From the NCBI GenBank assembly GCA_946543025.1, contig CAMNLN010000075.1:1-12951 (forward strand): a stretch of 12,951 nt of DNA, read 5' to 3'. Shown piece by piece: positions 1 to 6,634 of the stretch. The position numbers and the translations under genes were made by a program. Every line of letters starts with the position of its first letter. The stretch's first letter is position 1. The notes beneath the pieces are model-generated. The model did no database searches and was not told where the DNA came from. It worked only from the letters and a program-made list of their open reading frames with translations. This DNA comes from an uncultured Verrucomicrobiota bacterium. GTDB lineage: Bacteria; Verrucomicrobiota; Kiritimatiellia; RFP12; UBA1067.

Positions 1-8
1 GTTTTCAT
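1..8 (-). CDS. First codons of the next gene, cut by the window edge
   Basis: ATGAAAAC reads leftwards from position 8 and begins Met-Lys-(Thr or Asn), a common start for an exported protein. It lies 72 bp past the stop of the EEP gene, immediately downstream of a good promoter-like sequence. No Shine-Dalgarno sequence lies between the promoter and this ATG. Only two full codons are visible, so whether a gene follows is inferred from position alone. Confidence 0.4.
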
Positions 9-14
9 GCGGTT

Positions 15-43
15 ATTTTAGCAGAATCCGCCGCCGCGAACAA
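15..43 (-). promoter_or_regulatory. Sigma70-type promoter candidate for the next gene
   Basis: On the minus strand TTGTTC (43-38) is followed after exactly 17 bases by TAAAAT (20-15), with TGC just before it giving an extended -10 (TGnTAAAAT). The A/T-rich block stands out in very GC-rich sequence. Transcription would be expected to start about 7 bases after the -10, at or beside the A of the ATG at position 8. Start site and use are inferred. Confidence 0.55.
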
Positions 44-79
44 GTGCCGCGCACGAACACGACGAGCGGCGTTTTCAGG

Positions 80-2536
80 TCAACGCACAAGCAGGCGCGT
101 ACCGAGACCGTTGAGGACTATTCCCACCTTGTCCGCCACGGTCATGCGGACATCCCGCCGCGGTACGCCGTCCACGAAGACGCCCCAGCTGGCCAGATTG
201 CCGCCGTTCGCAATCTTCGAGATCGCCACGGGAAGCGTCATTCCGTACAAGGAAAGTCCCGCGCCGTTCACGAGGCGGAGCACCCCCGTCTCCGCCGCGT
301 CGAAACGGTCGATCATCCCCACGCCGCCAAGACAGTCCACCGTCAATCCGCCGATCCTTATGCCCGCCTCGCCCACAAGCCATGTCGCGCCGGCCGACAC
401 CGTAATGTTTGGGATGAGGCCCCCTTCCGTCTCAAGTTCACGAGTTGGACGGTCCCCCTTGCCTTGAAACAGGTATGGAACGCCCCCATTGTACGGCGCG
501 CTGTTCGCCGCCGGCGTCTCCACGTCCCGGCGCGCGTCCAGCACGAACCACGTTTCACCGTCTCGACTGGCTTCCAGCGTCCAACGGTTCGGATTGCGCC
601 CGGGAAACCTGTCCGCGTCGGCGGCAGCTACGAATCCGTAGCTGCATGCCGCCGTCACGTCGTCCCGCAGGCGCAGCGTCACCACGATCTGCCGATTGTC
701 GTCCAAGACGCAGCCACAGATGTATTTCGTGGCAGGGTCGCCGTCGAAAAGCTTGCCGAAGCCGCCGTCTTCCTCGCCTTCCTCGCCGTGCGTCGCGCCG
801 TCAGGCTCCGAGGCCGTTGCCTCTCCCGGATTCAGCGCGACGGCCGACGTGTTTTTCGCAACGGCCGTCAGCCCCTCGTTCACGCGCGCGCCCGTGCCGT
901 CGTACAGCGCGAACTCGGCGAGCTGGGCGGACCAGATGGAATTGTCCTGCTTGCGCAGGATCGTCAGTCGGAACCATTTCGCATCCGTCGGGAAGCCTCC
1001 CCGCGCCTCCGTGCCCGCCAGCTTGAACGTCTCGGTCCAGGTGTTGGTGGTCACGGGCGGCGAGAAGCCCGTCCGCACGTCGAGGTCCGTCCATGTCTCG
1101 CCGTCGTCGGAACCTTGCAAACGGAACGCGCGCGGGGAACGACAGCTGGCGCTGGAGGTCGACACGTTGTCGTTTGCCGTCGCCCAGCGGTAGGCCGTCA
1201 CGCGCAGGGCGTTCGTGTAGTCGAGGCGCACCCAGCACTTGTCGCGGTATTCGGCGTTGGAACGCGTAAACGACGCGTTGCAGTCGTAGAACTTTGTCCC
1301 CATCACGCCATCCACGGCCTTTGCCACGCCCTCGCCCGCGTTGATGTCAGCCGAGTTCCAGTATTCGCCGCCGTTGGGCTCCGCCGCATCCGCCGCCGCC
1401 TGCGGCACGCGCGGCCCGCGCGACACCGTAGCCAGATACTTGCGCGTCACATCCTCCCCGTTGCACAGGAGCGCCAGCTCCGAAATCTGCATGCCGATGG
1501 CCGAACGGCCATGCACTTCGTCCACCTTGAACCGGAAATGCGCCCACGAAAGGCGCTGCGGCGACTCGTCCTTCCCGGCGATCGACACGGACGCGCGCTG
1601 CACGTCCTGCCGCGCGGGCACCTCGATCGTCGCCGTCACGGGAAAGTGATCGGACGGATAGAGGTGCGTCCCCGGCCGCGCGTCGCCATGCGTGGCGAAC
1701 GTCTTCACGCGCACGCCGTCGGACACGTAGATGTAGTCGATCCGGCCGCCGGCCGCCGACGTGAACGAATCGCTGTTGCGCTGCGCCGGCAGCAGATGCA
1801 GCGCCTCGGCGCACGTCACCTCGCCCTCCTTCCACGTCCAGCCGTTGAACGAGCGCCAGGGGCCCTGCGGCTGCGTCTCGCACGCGAGCATCGCGTTGTT
1901 CAGCTGCTCCGCCATCGCCACGGCGGGCGGATCGGTCTCGAAGCAGTTGTGGTCGCCCGTAAAGACAATGGGCGTGCCGGGCGGCGAGAATTCCTTCATC
2001 CGACGGATGATGAGCAGCATGCCCTCCAGACGCGCCTCCGCGCTCGCGTGGTCGGTATGCGTGTTGCAGAAGCAGATGCAGAGACCGGACTGCCTGTCGC
2101 GCAGCAACGCCCACGAGCAGATGCGCGTGCAGGCAGTCCCCCACGACATCGATCCCGGCACGTCCGGCGTGAGCGAGAGCCAGAACGTCCCGCTCTTCAT
2201 CGCCTCGAAGCGGTCCGGCCGATAGAACACCGGCGACGCCTCGCCCTTGCGGACGCCGTCGTCGCGGTGCACGCCCGCCATCGCGTAGGCGGGCAGTTCC
2301 GCGCGCAGGTAGTCCGCCTGGTCAGGCAACACCTCCTGGAGTCCGAACACGTCCAGGTCCAGCGACCGCATGAGCGCGACCAGATCGACCTTGCGGAGCG
2401 CCCAGTCGTTCTCCGTGTTGCGGTCGCCGCCCGAATTGCGGACGTTGTACGAGCCCACGCGCAGGCACAACGGCGTCCCGGCGGCGGTGAACGCCGCCAC
2501 AAAGACCGCCGCTACAAACCCCAGGCGCATGGACAT
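80..2536 (-). CDS. Exported endonuclease/exonuclease/phosphatase (EEP) enzyme with two discoidin-like modules
   Basis: 818 residues. Start at 2536 lies 9 bp after the preceding stop; a second ATG at 2530 is equally possible and the ribosome site is weak (GAG). Residues 1-20 are a signal peptide. The EEP domain spans about 25-306 with the full catalytic set: SYNVRN (N31), GLQEV (E68), NTHTDH (H160, D162), TGDHN (D195, N197), RIDYI (D267) and SDHFP (D296, H297). The family cleaves phosphodiesters or phosphomonoesters (DNA, sphingomyelin, inositol phosphates) using a divalent metal. The subtype resembles secreted EEP proteins with GTFWLS and pRICSWA-type text. Two discoidin-like modules (322-552 and 555-693) closely match modules 1-2 of the gene upstream, and the last 114 residues match its C-terminus, ending GTRLLVR. 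The discoidin part probably targets the enzyme to a surface ligand. The exact substrate is not readable. Last gene of the putative operon. Confidence 0.9.
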   Translation of the reverse strand: MSMRLGFVAAVFVAAFTAAGTPLCLRVGSYNVRNSGGDRNTENDWALRKVDLVALMRSLDLDVFGLQEVLPDQADYLRAELPAYAMAGVHRDDGVRKGEASPVFYRPDRFEAMKSGTFWLSLTPDVPGSMSWGTACTRICSWALLRDRQSGLCICFCNTHTDHASAEARLEGMLLIIRRMKEFSPPGTPIVFTGDHNCFETDPPAVAMAEQLNNAMLACETQPQGPWRSFNGWTWKEGEVTCAEALHLLPAQRNSDSFTSAAGGRIDYIYVSDGVRVKTFATHGDARPGTHLYPSDHFPVTATIEVPARQDVQRASVSIAGKDESPQRLSWAHFRFKVDEVHGRSAIGMQISELALLCNGEDVTRKYLATVSRGPRVPQAAADAAEPNGGEYWNSADINAGEGVAKAVDGVMGTKFYDCNASFTRSNAEYRDKCWVRLDYTNALRVTAYRWATANDNVSTSSASCRSPRAFRLQGSDDGETWTDLDVRTGFSPPVTTNTWTETFKLAGTEARGGFPTDAKWFRLTILRKQDNSIWSAQLAEFALYDGTGARVNEGLTAVAKNTSAVALNPGEATASEPDGATHGEEGEEDGGFGKLFDGDPATKYICGCVLDDNRQIVVTLRLRDDVTAACSYGFVAAADADRFPGRNPNRWTLEASRDGETWFVLDARRDVETPAANSAPYNGGVPYLFQGKGDRPTRELETEGGLIPNITVSAGATWLVGEAGIRIGGLTVDCLGGVGMIDRFDAAETGVLRLVNGAGLSLYGMTLPVAISKIANGGNLASWGVFVDGVPRRDVRMTVADKVGIVLNGLGTRLLVR
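83..424 (-). other. Shared C-terminal module in the EEP protein
   Basis: Residues 705-818 match residues 819-937 of the four-discoidin protein: GGLTVDC, IDR--AAETG-L-LVN, LP--I---NG and a last segment GTRLLVR against GTTIVFR. It looks like a beta-rich, stalk- or passenger-like segment. A role in surface retention or sorting is a guess. Confidence 0.7.
458..1573 (-). repeat. Duplicated discoidin block, copy in the EEP gene
   Basis: Residues 322-693 of the EEP gene correspond to residues 34-405 of the gene upstream, module for module. DNA at 1176-1216 (41 bases) and 1229-1258 (30 bases) is identical to 4902-4942 and 4955-4984. Other stretches are much more divergent, so conservation is uneven. 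Confidence 0.85.
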
Positions 2537-2545
2537 CGCGCACTC

Positions 2546-5359
2546 TTAGCGGAAAACGATCGTCGTGCCCGCCGCGAGGAAGACGATTCCGCCCTCGTCC
2601 GTCGGCTTGGCCCTGATTTCCTTATGCGGGACGCCGTCCAGGGAAACCTTCCAGCGCTTGATGTTGTCGCCGTTCACGAGCGTCCCGATCGTCAGCGGCA
2701 GGTTGTATCCGGCGAACGACGTGCCGGCCGCGTTCACGAGGTTGAGCGTGCCCGTCTCGGCGGCGTTGAGGCGGTCGATCGTGCCGCCGCCAGTTGCGCA
2801 GTCCACCGTGAGGCCGCCCACCTGCACGCGGTCGTCGCCCACGCTGAGCGACGCGCCCGCCGCCACGCACACGTTCGAGACGCACCAGTCCACCGACGGC
2901 ACCGCGTCCGCAAACGGCTGGGCGTAGAAGTCCCACGCCCTGCGCGTAGCCGTCATCATGTATTCCGAACGCTCGTCCAGCTTCGTCCACGTCGTGCCGT
3001 CGGCGCTCGCCTCCAGAAGCCACACGTTCGGATCGCGCCACGCATTGTCGTTCGCCGTCGCGAGTCCGTAGCCGTACACGTCCGGAGCGTCGTCCCGGAG
3101 TCGCATCGTGATGACGAGCCAGTTGGCGTAATCGTCGACGTCGAACAGGTAACCGGTGTTGTTGTAGTAGAACTTCGTCGAGCAATTATCGTCAAAGAGC
3201 TTGTCCAGCCCTTCGGCGGTGTTCAAGTTCACGTTCTTGGGCGCGGAAGCCGTCGCCTCCCCGGCCGCAAGCGCCGTCGCCGCCTTCCCCTTCGCAAGGA
3301 CCGTCAGGTTCGTGTTCACGCGGTTTCCGGCGGCATCGAACAATCCAAGTTCGCTCAGCTGCACGCCATTCGAGTTGTGGGCATTGCTATTGTCCTTCTT
3401 GCTCTTGATCGTGAAGCGGAAGTACTTGGCGCTCGTGCCAGACGTGGCCGTCACGGCCCGCGCCGCGCCGGGGCTCGTGCAGACCTGGCCCCAGGCGAAT
3501 GGAACGGTCGGCGCGGCGAAGTCCGTGCGCACGTCGAGGTCCGTCCACGTCTCGCCGTCGTTCGACCCTTGCAAGCGAAAGTCGCGCGGCGAGCGGCATT
3601 GTTTGCTCAGCGCATAGCAGTCTTCCGACGTGCACCACACGTACTGCGACACACGGCGCGGCGTGGAGAACGTCAACTTCGCGTAGCAGTTGTCCCAGAA
3701 CGGGTCGTACCCCCGCTCGGGCGACAGGTTGCAGTCGTAGAACTTGTTCGTCACGTTGAGATCCACGGCGTTGTTGGCCGAATTGCCATTCCAGGCGCTA
3801 CCGGTCGTCTTGTTCGTCACAGGTGCGCCTTTCACGATGCCGGTACGCCCGGCATGAGTCACGTTCGTCCAGTCCTCAAACAGCATCAGCTCGCCGAACT
3901 GCGCGCCGTAAGAGGACGTGGCGCACTCCGGCAAGGCCTCCATCTTGAACCGGTAGTTCGTGAACGAGGGCATGATCGTCAGCGATCCGCTTTCCACGTT
4001 CACGCCGCTTGGCACGCCGCCCGCGTAGGCGTAGCTGGAGGAGCCGACCTTGCGCACGGTCTTGCCGCCGCCGGGGATCGGGTTGCCGATGGCGGACGCG
4101 GCGTCGAACGCACCCACCACGATCTCGCTTCCGCACGACGCCGCCCCCTGGAACGGATACGGAAGCCCCGCGTTGAAGTATCCGTTGCTCACCACGGGCG
4201 GCGTCACGCCCGCGCGTTCGTCGAGCGTGAACCACGTCTCGCCGTCGTAGCTCGCGTCGAGCGTCCAGCGCGCGGGGCTGCGTCCGGGATGCCTGTCGGC
4301 GTCGTACGCGCCCTGCATGCCGTAGCCGGTCACGGACGGCGCGGAATCCGGCAGACGCATCGTCACGGTGATGCGGCGGCACGAGTCCAGCACGCACCCG
4401 CACATGTACTTCGAATCAGGATCGCCGTCGAACAGCGACTGGAACCCGCAGATTTCCTCGCCCTCGTTGCCGTGCGTGGCGTTCACCGGCTCGCATGCCG
4501 TCGCCTCGCCGGGATTCAGAACCGGCGCCGCAGTGTCCTTTGCGACGGGCGTGAGTCCAGATGCCAGGTTGTTGCCGCCCGCGTCGTACAGCTCGAAGCT
4601 CCCGACCTGCATCGACCACTCGGCACCCTCGACCTGGACGTTGTCGCCGTCTCCGCCGTTCCGGTCGTTGTTGAGCCACTTGCGCCGGATCGTCCAGCGG
4701 AACCACTTCGCGTCCGTCGCATAGCCGCCCATGTCCGTCGCGCCCCCGACGGGAAAGATACGCGTCCACGTGAAGGTCGTGGTGGGCGGGACGAAGTTCG
4801 CCTGCACGTCGATGTCCGTCCACGTCTCGCCGTCGTCCGAACCCTGCAGGCGGAAGGCGGTCGGCGTGCGGCAGTTTCCGTTCAGAGACAGCGAGTCGTC
4901 CGCCGTCGCCCAGCGGTAGGCCGTCACGCGCAGGGCGTTCGTATAGGTGAGTTCCACCCAGCACTTGTCGCGGTATTCGGCGTTCGAGCGCGTAGGCGAG
5001 GCGTTGCAGTCGTAGAATTTCGTCGCCGTCGTGCCGTCGATGGCCTTCGCCACGCCTTCCTTGTGGTTGATGTTCATGTCGTTCCACGTACCCGTTCCGT
5101 TGGGATCGGCCACAGACCTCGGAACCGACGGAGCGCGCGCCACGGCCCCAAGGTGCTTGCGCGTCACGTTCTCGCCGTCGCAGAGGAGCGCCAGCTCGGA
5201 TATCTGCATGCCGATGGCCGAAGAACCGTGGATCGCGTCCACCTTAAAGCGGTAGCGCGTGTAGCTCACGCCGGTCGTCGCGCCGCGGGCGGCGGCACAC
5301 GACGAGAACCAGGCCGCGCACACGGCCATCGCCATGCCCCAACATCCAATTTTCTTCAT
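2546..5359 (-). CDS. Exported four-module discoidin-like (F5/8 type C) protein
   Basis: 937 residues. ATG at 5359 follows AAGGAAGG with a 6-base spacer. Residues 1-27 (MKKIGCWGMAMAVCAAWFSS then CAAARGA) are a signal peptide. Four F5/8C-type modules follow, about 34-262, 268-405, 468-688 and 694-812, each built around a changed-residue pattern of F-D-G/D-x-x-x-TKFY or SKY, an I/V-T-M-R-L or W-V-x-L-x-Y strand, and DGETWTDLDV-like text. Modules 1 and 3 have conserved cysteines (FYDCN, DKCWV or DNCYA, CRSP or CRTP) that could form disulfides outside the cytoplasm. The linker 406-466 has one rung resembling autotransporter passenger repeats (GGGKTVRKVGSSSYAYAGG, then VESGSLTI). A C-terminal module 819-937 ends GTTIVFR and recurs in the next gene. 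Discoidin folds usually bind glycans or membranes. No catalytic domain is seen, so it is probably an adhesive or scaffolding partner of the flanking enzymes. Confidence 0.87.
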   Translation of the reverse strand: MKKIGCWGMAMAVCAAWFSSCAAARGATTGVSYTRYRFKVDAIHGSSAIGMQISELALLCDGENVTRKHLGAVARAPSVPRSVADPNGTGTWNDMNINHKEGVAKAIDGTTATKFYDCNASPTRSNAEYRDKCWVELTYTNALRVTAYRWATADDSLSLNGNCRTPTAFRLQGSDDGETWTDIDVQANFVPPTTTFTWTRIFPVGGATDMGGYATDAKWFRWTIRRKWLNNDRNGGDGDNVQVEGAEWSMQVGSFELYDAGGNNLASGLTPVAKDTAAPVLNPGEATACEPVNATHGNEGEEICGFQSLFDGDPDSKYMCGCVLDSCRRITVTMRLPDSAPSVTGYGMQGAYDADRHPGRSPARWTLDASYDGETWFTLDERAGVTPPVVSNGYFNAGLPYPFQGAASCGSEIVVGAFDAASAIGNPIPGGGKTVRKVGSSSYAYAGGVPSGVNVESGSLTIMPSFTNYRFKMEALPECATSSYGAQFGELMLFEDWTNVTHAGRTGIVKGAPVTNKTTGSAWNGNSANNAVDLNVTNKFYDCNLSPERGYDPFWDNCYAKLTFSTPRRVSQYVWCTSEDCYALSKQCRSPRDFRLQGSNDGETWTDLDVRTDFAAPTVPFAWGQVCTSPGAARAVTATSGTSAKYFRFTIKSKKDNSNAHNSNGVQLSELGLFDAAGNRVNTNLTVLAKGKAATALAAGEATASAPKNVNLNTAEGLDKLFDDNCSTKFYYNNTGYLFDVDDYANWLVITMRLRDDAPDVYGYGLATANDNAWRDPNVWLLEASADGTTWTKLDERSEYMMTATRRAWDFYAQPFADAVPSVDWCVSNVCVAAGASLSVGDDRVQVGGLTVDCATGGGTIDRLNAAETGTLNLVNAAGTSFAGYNLPLTIGTLVNGDNIKRWKVSLDGVPHKEIRAKPTDEGGIVFLAAGTTIVFR
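4145..5260 (-). repeat. Duplicated discoidin block, copy in the four-discoidin gene
   Basis: This is the partner of the block in the EEP gene and encodes modules 1 and 2. Shared text includes SAIGMQISELALLC, RSNAEYRDKCWV, TNALRVTAYRWATA and RLQGSDDGETWTD. This copy has an extra segment near residues 208-228 (NNDRNGGDGDN region) absent from the EEP copy. Confidence 0.85.
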
Positions 5360-5365
5360 TTTCAG

Positions 5366-5373
5366 CCTTCCTT
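5366..5373 (-). promoter_or_regulatory. Ribosome binding site of the four-discoidin gene
   Basis: AAGGAAGG lies 6 bases upstream of the ATG at 5359 and directly follows the intercistronic hairpin by 6 bases, so folding of that hairpin could affect access to this site. Confidence 0.65.
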
Positions 5374-5379
5374 CTTTTC

Positions 5380-5414
5380 GGCGCGCACCGCTTGCGCGGC
5401 GCCTGTTTTTTTTT
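5380..5414 (+). terminator. Intrinsic-terminator-like hairpin plus T9, oriented against the genes
   Basis: Plus-strand bases 5380-5403 form a GC-only-type hairpin (outer GGCG/CGCC pairs and an inner CCGC/GCGG stem, four bases bulged), followed by TG and nine T (5406-5414). This is the textbook order for Rho-independent termination of a plus-strand transcript. Read on the gene strand the A-run precedes the hairpin and no T-run follows, so it should not stop the operon transcript. It may end antisense RNA arising in the two downstream genes, or simply act as an intercistronic hairpin on the sense RNA. Confidence 0.5.
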
Positions 5415-6604
5415 CACTTGCATCCGATCACGGCGCTCTCGCCGTATCCGAGCGGACGCACGCATGGCCAGGGGAACGACCTGTCGCCCAGACGGTCCTT
5501 CCGCTCGTACATCTCCCAATAGGACTCGCGATGGGACACCACGTGCGTGAGCTCGTTCTCATGCGAGGGGATCAGCACGGCCTTCGACCTGTCGAACCCC
5601 GGTGCGGCCGCGCAACCGCCGACCATTGCCTGGATACGGTTCCATGTGGATGCGATAATCACGTCCGCCGGCGGACATCTTGCCAGCAACGCCTCCTTGG
5701 CGACGACCGCGTTGTCTCCATTGTGGGCTACCCGTACGCCGTCGATCTCCATCAGGTACACGTTGCACGGCACCTTCTTGCCCTGGTTCCCCATGAAGTT
5801 CCAGATCTTGACGCCGCCCACGTCGACAGGCTCGGCGTTGTCGTGCGCCAGGACGACGGCACTGGTCCCCCCGGCCGGGAGTCCGAGCTGGGCCAACCCG
5901 CACGGCAACACCACGGGCTTCCCGGCGGCGAGGTACGCCGCCAGTCCCTCGCGGCTGTAGTGATCGCCATGCGGATGCGTCAGCACGAACATGTCCGTGA
6001 GTTCGACCAGCCGTCGCCAGTCATCCGCTTTCCAAATCATGAAATCCTTGTTTGGCGCGCATCGGCGATCGGAGGTGTCGCGGAAGAGAGGAAGGTTCGT
6101 GACGTCGATGGCCACCGTGTGCCGCGGTCCCTTGATGACGAAGCCCATGTTGTAGATGCGCCAGAGGCGCAGCTGTCCTTCCGGAACGCTCGCGGCGCCG
6201 ACCTCGGAAAAGACGCGGTCGCGTGCCGACGCGCAATAGGCGTAAACGACTTCGTTGAAGGCCCGTATGTCCTTCATCGACGCATCCTGCGCGTAATTGT
6301 CGAAATGCAGCGGATAGTCGATGATCCGCAACCCATGTTCCCGCCGCTTGTCGTTGAAGTCGCCGCCCTCGCTCGACTTGAGCAGCTCGGTTCCGCGCCC
6401 GATGGCCAGGCGCATCCACTCCGCCGCATCGGCGGACTTCTCGATGCGCTCCGCCAGGTTGGTTTCGCCAATCTGGCGCGCATACGCCGCGAGATCGGCC
6501 TTGAGCTGGCCAACGGGCTTGGCCTTCCAGTCAAATGCCGCCGCCGGCAAGACGGCCGCCGCCGCCAAGACAACTAATGCCTTCGTAGCTGTTTTCATTG
6601 TCAT
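5414..6604 (-). CDS. Exported metallo-beta-lactamase-fold hydrolase
   Basis: 396 residues. Start at 6604 is supported by GGAGGTGA at 6618-6611. Residues 1-23 (MTMKTATKALVVLAAAAVLPAAA) are a signal peptide, so the enzyme is probably periplasmic or extracellular. Residues about 25-130 are mostly helical and not part of the core fold. The MBL core starts near 150. Metal ligands are all visible: THPHGDH gives H210, H212, D214 and H215; AHNGD gives H294 and D297; SHENELTH gives H348 with H354 as the alternative last ligand. The arrangement matches UlaG-type or other non-beta-lactamase MBL hydrolases that cleave ester, phosphodiester or lactone bonds with a binuclear metal centre. Substrate cannot be deduced; antibiotic hydrolysis is not suggested. 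It lies 30 bp after the CotH-like gene and 54 bp before the discoidin gene, suggesting co-transcription. Leu10 is a TTA codon, a codon otherwise almost absent from the window. Confidence 0.9.
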   Translation of the reverse strand: MTMKTATKALVVLAAAAVLPAAAFDWKAKPVGQLKADLAAYARQIGETNLAERIEKSADAAEWMRLAIGRGTELLKSSEGGDFNDKRREHGLRIIDYPLHFDNYAQDASMKDIRAFNEVVYAYCASARDRVFSEVGAASVPEGQLRLWRIYNMGFVIKGPRHTVAIDVTNLPLFRDTSDRRCAPNKDFMIWKADDWRRLVELTDMFVLTHPHGDHYSREGLAAYLAAGKPVVLPCGLAQLGLPAGGTSAVVLAHDNAEPVDVGGVKIWNFMGNQGKKVPCNVYLMEIDGVRVAHNGDNAVVAKEALLARCPPADVIIASTWNRIQAMVGGCAAAPGFDRSKAVLIPSHENELTHVVSHRESYWEMYERKDRLGDRSFPWPCVRPLGYGESAVIGCK

Positions 6605-6610
6605 CTCGCA

Positions 6611-6618
6611 TCACCTCC
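6611..6618 (-). promoter_or_regulatory. Strong ribosome binding site of the MBL hydrolase gene
   Basis: GGAGGTGA is a near-perfect anti-16S match in the 30-bp gap after the CotH-like gene, and it sets the start at 6604 rather than the in-frame ATG at 6598. The gap holds no terminator, which supports read-through from the upstream gene. Confidence 0.8.
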
Positions 6619-6634
6619 ACGGGAACAGGCAGAT

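Noticed and set aside
46..70. Stem GCCGC/GCGGC after the EEP gene as its terminator
   Set aside because: Only 5 bp with a 15-base loop, no T-run, and it overlaps the edge of the promoter candidate.
13..82. Shifted-frame continuation past the EEP stop (reads LKTPLVVFVRG)
   Set aside because: The text resembles the usual end of this module, suggesting a frameshifted tail, but the in-frame end GTRLLVR already aligns with GTTIVFR of the paralogue, so the gene appears complete.
5290..5305. Possible lipoprotein signal (FSSC) in the four-discoidin protein
   Set aside because: Phe at -3 is atypical for a lipobox and a normal signal peptidase I site (AARGA) follows, so lipidation is not claimed.
44..6577. 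2177-codon plus-strand open frame
   Set aside because: It lies antisense and codon-in-register to three well-supported genes, runs through two intergenic gaps and a terminator, is swamped by Arg, His, Val and Ala, and has no recognisable domain. It is open only because TTA, CTA and TCA are avoided in the real genes.
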